Assembly (NCBI RefSeq): GCF_000009765.2
Contig: NC_003155.5
Location: 4,154,001 to 4,218,000 of the forward strand
Direction of reading: 5' to 3'
DNA from: Streptomyces avermitilis MA-4680 = NBRC 14893
Lineage (GTDB): Bacteria > Actinomycetota > Actinomycetes > Streptomycetales > Streptomycetaceae
Length of the DNA stretch: 64,000 nt
The notes under the pieces are model-generated. The model was not told where the DNA came from. It saw only the letters and a list, made by a program, of their open reading frames with translations, and did no database searches. This document shows, one piece after another, positions 59,630 to 64,000 of the stretch. Each line of letters starts with the position of its first letter. Positions within the stretch are counted from its first letter, which is position 1. The position numbers and the translations under genes were made by a program.

Positions 59630-60601
59630 TCACACCTCGACCGATACCGGGCCCCGCCGTGCCTTCTCGTCCTGCATGCGCGTCAGGCGCAGGACGAAGA
59701 GAATGGCGAGGACGGCCGCCACCATGTCGACGACGTCGGAGAACAGCATCTGACCTGCGGCCTTATGGATTTCCGGAGCCGTCTCGGCCTTCCGGTAGGC
59801 AGTCGACGCGAGGCGGTCGGCGAGCAGCGAGACGACCCACACCGCCCACCAGGCGTTGATGCGGGCGCGCGAGGGGCGCGGCGCGGCGGCGAGGTCGCCG
59901 TCCCAGAGGGCGTCGGGGCCGCTCGCGTCCCAGATGTCGAGAGCGATCCGGCGCGGGAACCACAGGTTCACCACCGGTACGAACCAGCCCCCGATGGCCC
60001 ACCCCCGCGACTTGCTCTGCCGGTCGGGCGCGAACACCTCGGCGTTGACCCGCACACGGTAGAACCAGACCAGGAAGACGATCATGGTCGCGATGAGGGC
60101 GGCCACCTGCGCGACCCCGGCCGCCGCGTAGAGCGCGTCCGCGCGGTCGGCCTTGTCCTGCATCCCCGCGCCGAATTCGCCGTCGGCGAGGGCACCCGAC
60201 ACGTCGTACATGTTGAAGTCCGCCACCACGGCGAACACATCGGCGGCGATGACCACCCCGAGCAGCGCCGCGGTGGCCCTCCCGAGCCCGACCGGCGACC
60301 GCAGCCAGGACGGCTGCCCGCCCGGCGCGTACAGGGGCGCCGCACCGAGCGGCGGAGCCGTCGGCAGCGCACCGGGCGGCGCGGACCCGGGCCCACCGGG
60401 CGGCGCGAACCCGGGCCCGTCGGACTGCGCGAACCCGGGTGCGTCAGGCTTCGGGGACGCGGGTGCGGCCGGCTGCGGTGCCCCGGCGGCGGCGTCCGGT
60501 GTCGCGGGCACCGTCGACTCCGTTGTCGTGCCGTTCGCGCAGTTCGTGCAGAGTCCCTCGGGCGTCGACGCGGCGCGGTGCCGGCAGCGCGTGCAGAGCA
60601 T
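59630..60601 (-). CDS. DUF4328-type membrane protein with N-terminal zinc ribbon
   Basis: A 323-residue protein. MLCTRCRHRAASTPEGLCTN with CxxC...CxxC is a short zinc ribbon; a long Pro/Gly/Ala linker (SDGPGFAPPGGPGSAPPGAL) follows; LLGVVIAADVFAVVADF, AALIATMIVFLVWFYRVRVN, WAIGGWFVPVVNLWFPRRIA and VVDMVAAVLAILFVLRLTRM are four or so membrane segments as in DUF4328. Unknown function. GGGGGA lies 9 nt upstream of ATG 60601. Confidence 0.85.
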   Translation of the reverse strand: MLCTRCRHRAASTPEGLCTNCANGTTTESTVPATPDAAAGAPQPAAPASPKPDAPGFAQSDGPGFAPPGGPGSAPPGALPTAPPLGAAPLYAPGGQPSWLRSPVGLGRATAALLGVVIAADVFAVVADFNMYDVSGALADGEFGAGMQDKADRADALYAAAGVAQVAALIATMIVFLVWFYRVRVNAEVFAPDRQSKSRGWAIGGWFVPVVNLWFPRRIALDIWDASGPDALWDGDLAAAPRPSRARINAWWAVWVVSLLADRLASTAYRKAETAPEIHKAAGQMLFSDVVDMVAAVLAILFVLRLTRMQDEKARRGPVSVEV

Positions 60602-60725
60602 GGTGGAACGTCCCCCAGGTGTGTGGTCGGTGAAAGCCACACGGGGCTCTCCCCAGAACCTCACGCATGGCACGCGGAACATACGGTCCACGGACCCCGT
60701 ACGTCCACCGGGTTCCCCCGGGCTG

Positions 60726-62405
60726 TCAGCCCAACTGCCTCGCCAGCGCCCGGAACTCCGTCCAGGACAGCGTCGGCGTCCGCGGATCCCACAGCTTCTG
60801 GGTCATCGCCCGCAGCGGCATCCGGATCCCGGCGGCGACCTGGTCCTGGGTCTGCGAGGCCGCGAGGTCGCACCACACCGCGAAGACCCCGCCGAGGATC
60901 TGGGCGTCGTACCGCGCGGGGACGGCCGTGCTGCCGCGCACGACGCGCGGGGTCCACTGCTGGTAGATCCGCTGCCCCGTCGGGTAGACGAAGGTCTGCG
61001 GCTGGCCGAGCACGTAGTAGAGGTACTCGTCGTTGTAGTTGATGAGCTTGCGGCCCGCGCTCAGGTACTCGGCCGGCTGCCGGGCGCCGATCTCCTTGCC
61101 GGTCCAGTAGGCGACCTGGATGTCCTTGGCCGGCCGGACCGTGCCGGCCGACCGGTAGAAGCCGTCGTTCCACGCCCGCATCGTCCGGTGGTGCGCGCGC
61201 ATGTTGTCGGCGCGGCCGTTGAGCCAGCCGGTCGTGAGGTCCGCGACGGTGGCGTTCGCCCCGTACTTGTTCCGGGCGGCCGCGGCGAGCTGCGGATAGG
61301 AGGCCGACGGATCGGACACCATCAGCGCCTGGTACTCGTCGCCGCCGAGGTGCCAGTACGCGCCGGGGAACAGATCGGCGTACTCGTTCAGCAGGTCGTC
61401 GACGATGGTCGCGGCGGCGGGCTTGGAGATGTCGACGGCCCCGCGCGCGGGGACCCCCGAGGCGTTGCGCAGCTGGAGGTCGGGGTGCGCGGCGATCACC
61501 GCGCCCAGGTGACCGGGCGAGTCGATCTCGGGCACGACGGCGATGTGCCGGCTCGCCGCCAGGTCGACGATCCCGCGGACCTCCGCCTTGGTCAGGTGCT
61601 GCCGGGACACGATCTCCGGATGCGAGGCCGACTCGATACGGAAGCCCTGGTCGTCGGAGAAGTGCAGGCCCAGCTCGTTGTACTTGAGGTCGCCCAGTTC
61701 CCGTATGCGGTCCTCGATCCAGCCCGCCGTGAAGTGCTTGCGCGCGATGTCGAGCATGAGGCCGCGTCGGGGCTTGGCCGGCCGGTCGCGTACGACGCCC
61801 TCGGGCGCCGTACCGCCGCCGTGCACCGCCTGCTTGAGGGTGCGGGTGCCGTAGAAGACGCCCGCCTCGGCGGGGGCGGCTATCCGCACCCGGCCGCCCC
61901 GCACGGTCAGGGTGTACGACTCCGGGCCACCGGTGCCCTTGTCGAGCGCCAGCTCCACGTCTCCCGCCCGGGCACCGGTCCGGCCCGCGTACGCCAGCCC
62001 CAGCTCGCCCGCGGTCAGCTTGCCCTCGTCGGCCAGTGCCGCGTCGCCCACGACGACCCGGCCGCCCTTCGCCGGACGCCAGCCCGGCCCCCGGGCGGCC
62101 GTGTGCTCCCGTACGGCGGGAATCGTGCGCGGTGCCTTCGACAAGGGGTAGGCGCGGGTCGGTGACGGGGAGGGCGTACGGGTCGCGGCGGCGGCCGAGG
62201 AGGCGGTGGACGCCCGCGCACCGGCCGGCTCGCTGCCGCCGGAGGGCCAGAGGACGGCGGTCACCCCGAGGGTGCCCGCGACGATCAGCCCGCCACCCAG
62301 CAGCAACCTGTTGCGCCTGACGGGCGTCCTCCCCTCGGGGACGCGCCGCCTGCGGCCGCTCACCACGCCACGTCCCGCACCGCGCCGCGCACCACGTAAG
62401 TACAT
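60726..62405 (-). CDS. Exported beta-N-acetylhexosaminidase (GH20) with TTA codon
   Basis: A 559-residue GH20 enzyme releasing terminal GlcNAc/GalNAc from chitin or peptidoglycan pieces. RRNRLLLGGGLIVAGTLGVT is the signal/anchor; GGRVRIAAPAEAGVFYGTRT ends the N-terminal domain; the catalytic domain has RRGLMLDIARKHFTAGWIED, LGLHFSDDQGFRIES, AVVPEIDSPGHLGAVIAAHP and YWHLGGDEYQALM, where Asp-Glu is the substrate-assisted catalytic pair. WNDGFY and VWCDLAAS close the active site. ATG 62405 follows CAATAT by 7 nt. Codon 3 is TTA, so translation should depend on the bldA tRNA. Confidence 0.92.
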   Translation of the reverse strand: MYLRGARRGAGRGVVSGRRRRVPEGRTPVRRNRLLLGGGLIVAGTLGVTAVLWPSGGSEPAGARASTASSAAAATRTPSPSPTRAYPLSKAPRTIPAVREHTAARGPGWRPAKGGRVVVGDAALADEGKLTAGELGLAYAGRTGARAGDVELALDKGTGGPESYTLTVRGGRVRIAAPAEAGVFYGTRTLKQAVHGGGTAPEGVVRDRPAKPRRGLMLDIARKHFTAGWIEDRIRELGDLKYNELGLHFSDDQGFRIESASHPEIVSRQHLTKAEVRGIVDLAASRHIAVVPEIDSPGHLGAVIAAHPDLQLRNASGVPARGAVDISKPAAATIVDDLLNEYADLFPGAYWHLGGDEYQALMVSDPSASYPQLAAAARNKYGANATVADLTTGWLNGRADNMRAHHRTMRAWNDGFYRSAGTVRPAKDIQVAYWTGKEIGARQPAEYLSAGRKLINYNDEYLYYVLGQPQTFVYPTGQRIYQQWTPRVVRGSTAVPARYDAQILGGVFAVWCDLAASQTQDQVAAGIRMPLRAMTQKLWDPRTPTLSWTEFRALARQLG

Positions 62406-62716
62406 TCGGCACATATTGACCGCACGCCACTCACCTCCACACCGACTCCCCGTTCCGAACCTACGACCTCAGCACGCCGCGTATGCCCTTCAGAGGTTCC
62501 GAAACTCTCCCGTCCGGGTGAAATTCGGGCATCCGTCGGACAGCCCACGATCCACCTCGCTAGCGTGGCGCGCATCTCTCACACCCTCCCCTGCCGACAC
62601 CCACGTGACGTCCACACGACCTCACCGGATCCCGCCGAGGACCCCCGCTGCCTTCGCACCGTCTTCCACGACACGGCCGGCTCACCCTGCCGGCGCAGAC
62701 CCGCACCCCGGCCGCC
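62406..62716. promoter_or_regulatory. Divergent promoter region (hexosaminidase / OHCU-like gene), 311 bp
   Basis: It contains the hexosaminidase -10 (CAATAT, 62418-62413, minus strand) and a plus-strand TAGCGT (62561-62566) that could serve the OHCU-like gene with a leader of about 140 nt. No DasR-type palindrome was seen. No other gene recognised. Confidence 0.5.
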
Positions 62717-63205
62717 ATGGGCCTGGAGCGCTTCAACGGCGTCCGCGTCGACGATGCCGAGCGCGCCCTCCTCACCTGCTGCCGCAGTCTGCGCTGGGCC
62801 CGCCGCGTCGCCGACCACCGGCCCTATCCGGACCTCGACGCGCTGCTCGCCGCGGCCGACGAGGCGGCGTACGACCTGGCGCCCGCCGATCTCGCCGAGG
62901 CGCTCGCGGGCGAGTCGCTGACCCTGCTCCCGGACGACGCGTACTCCGTCGCGCACACCGCGCTGAGCGCCGCGCACGCCGCGTACGAGAGCCGCTTCGG
63001 GCATGTGTTCGTGATCTGCCTGGACAACGCCCCGCCCGGGGAAGCACTCGATCAGGTGCTGGCGGGCATCCGGTCACGATTGACAAACGATCGCGAGGAG
63101 GAACGCGTCCTGGCGGCGGAGGAGCTGCGGCGACTGGCGCGCGGACGGCTCGCCCGCCTGGTGCGCGACTTTTCCCCGCGGCCCGCACTCCAGCGCACCC
63201 CGTGA
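62717..63205 (+). CDS. OHCU-decarboxylase-like protein lacking the catalytic His motif
   Basis: A 162-residue all-helical protein: DAERALLTCCRSLRWARRVA, DHRPYPDLDALLAAADEAAY and HAAYESRFGHVFVICLDNAP, with IRSRLTNDREEERVLAAEEL and LRRLARGRLARLV at the end, follow the 2-oxo-4-hydroxy-4-carboxy-5-ureidoimidazoline decarboxylase pattern of purine breakdown. The catalytic HPxIG segment and the following Glu-Gln are replaced (LAEALAGESLTLLPDD), so activity is unlikely. It is upstream of sdhC on the same strand, 198 bp apart. No clear ribosome site. Confidence 0.75.
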   Translation: MGLERFNGVRVDDAERALLTCCRSLRWARRVADHRPYPDLDALLAAADEAAYDLAPADLAEALAGESLTLLPDDAYSVAHTALSAAHAAYESRFGHVFVICLDNAPPGEALDQVLAGIRSRLTNDREEERVLAAEELRRLARGRLARLVRDFSPRPALQRTP

Positions 63206-63403
63206 GGGCGCGGGGCCAGGGCCCCTCCGCCGGGCCCCGCGCAGTAGCCCGTTTGATTGCCAGTTCGATCACATCGGTAGGGCCGCTGTAAGCGTTCCGA
63301 CAACACGTCGCTACGATGGCCGGGGCCGGTGGACCGTACCCGGCCGGGCCCGACCGACATCGAAGCCGGCAGGCCCCAATCCCCGCTTTCGGAGGGTTCT
63401 TCC

Positions 63404-63784
63404 GTGCCGGCTGGAACGCTGTACCGCGGCCGGGAAGGAATGTGGTCCTGGGTGGCTCATCGAGTCACCGGCGTCCTCATCTTCTTCTTCCTGTTCGTAC
63501 ACGTGCTGGACACCGCTCTTGTCCGTGTCTCCCCCGAGGACTACGACAAGGTCGTGTCCACGTACAAGACGCCGATCGTCGCCGTGCTGGAGTACGGCCT
63601 GGTCGCCGCCATCCTCTTCCACGCGCTCAACGGCCTGCGTGTCATCGCCGTCGACTTCTGGTCCAAGGGCCCGCGCTACCAGAAGCAGATGCTCTGGTCC
63701 GTGGTCGTCCTGTGGCTCGTGCTGATGATCGGGGCGATCTACCCCGTCCTCGGCCACGCCGCTCGTGAACTGTTCGGGAGCTGA
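63404..63784 (+). CDS. sdhC: Succinate dehydrogenase cytochrome b subunit
   Basis: A 126-residue membrane subunit of complex II. GTLYRGREGMWSWVAHRVTG has the Ser and Arg of the quinone site; VLIFFFLFVHVLDTALV provides the heme-ligand His; LEYGLVAAILFHALNGLRVI and LWSVVVLWLVLMIGAIYPVL are helices two and three. It anchors SdhAB and binds heme b and menaquinone. GTG 63404 follows GGAGG at 8 nt. Confidence 0.95.
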   Translation: MPAGTLYRGREGMWSWVAHRVTGVLIFFFLFVHVLDTALVRVSPEDYDKVVSTYKTPIVAVLEYGLVAAILFHALNGLRVIAVDFWSKGPRYQKQMLWSVVVLWLVLMIGAIYPVLGHAARELFGS

Positions 63785-63789
63785 CGCAG

Positions 63790-64000
63790 ATGTCCACGAC
63801 TGATACCGCCGCCTCCGGGATCGGCCCCGTAGAGGGCGCCTCGCTGTACGGCGTCGACAACCCGGCGCCCGTCATCGAGTCGCCGCGCAAGCGGACGAAG
63901 AAGACCCCGAAGTCCACCCGTGGCAACTTCGAGATGTACGGCTGGCTGTTCATGCGCCTGTCCGGCATCGTGCTGGTCGTCCTGGTCCTCGGCCACCTGC
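63790..64000 (+). CDS. sdhD: Succinate dehydrogenase hydrophobic subunit (cut by window edge)
   Basis: The first 70 residues only. A polar N-terminus (SPRKRTKKTPKSTRGNFE) precedes MYGWLFMRLSGIVLVVLVLG, helix one with the Arg-Ser of the quinone/heme region. It begins 5 bp after sdhC, and sdhA/sdhB should follow outside the window. Confidence 0.92.
   Translation, partial: MSTTDTAASGIGPVEGASLYGVDNPAPVIESPRKRTKKTPKSTRGNFEMYGWLFMRLSGIVLVVLVLGHL

Noticed and set aside
62406..62716. DasR site for the hexosaminidase
   Set aside because: No match to the paired ACTGGTCTAGACCACT-type element was found in the promoter region.

Overview
This is a GC-rich actinobacterial chromosome segment, almost certainly Streptomyces. 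Third codon positions are nearly all G or C, the AfsQ1/AfsQ2/SigQ signalling locus is present, and many small secreted, VanZ, PspC, ECF-sigma and L,D-transpeptidase genes are typical of that genus. No insertion sequence, phage, tRNA, rRNA or CRISPR array was seen; it reads as core chromosome. The order lpdA, deoD, pmmB, add, deoA, cdd, M20 amidohydrolase, sdhC, sdhD is also, from memory, close to the Rv3303c-Rv3318 region of Mycobacterium tuberculosis. LEFT THIRD (1-35 kb), nucleoside salvage: a partial DeoR-type regulator, an LpdA-type flavoprotein, deoD, a phosphosugar mutase, deoC, two aldehyde dehydrogenase genes, add, and one long operon (ABC ATPase, two permeases, cdd, deoA) with two near-identical BMP-family nucleoside-binding lipoproteins. 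Six of the promoters carry a 12-bp palindrome, CTACGCGCGTAG or a one-sided variant, inside or beside the core promoter, so import, phosphorolysis, deamination and deoxyribose breakdown look like one regulon. Inserted among these are sigQ-afsQ1-afsQ2-lipoprotein, small secreted proteins, a LysR/MFS pair, and a sliding-clamp (DnaN) paralogue beside a SigG-like sigma factor. Those last two each have a perfect match to the PafBC (RecA-NDp) DNA-damage promoter. MIDDLE (35-45 kb): an M20 amidohydrolase is followed by two divergent operons for a nonulosonic-acid (probably Kdn) wall polymer: polysialyltransferase-like protein, NeuB, NeuA fused to a HAD phosphatase, a DUF6716-like transferase, then GT2, a second polysialyltransferase-like protein and a membrane acyltransferase. 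RIGHT THIRD (45-64 kb): a TetR/FAD-monooxygenase pair with two operators, a LysE exporter with a 28-bp palindrome, a methylmalonyl-CoA mutase large subunit, an L,D-transpeptidase, two tandem ECF sigma/membrane-partner pairs, a PGRP-like protein with FG-GAP repeats that has lost amidase zinc ligands, several hypothetical proteins, a GH20 hexosaminidase with a TTA codon at position 3, a degenerate OHCU-decarboxylase-like protein, and the start of the succinate dehydrogenase operon (sdhC, partial sdhD). About a dozen genes appear to be leaderless: a -10-like hexamer ends 6-8 nt before the start codon. All functional calls come from reading the sequence and recalling families; no database search was run.
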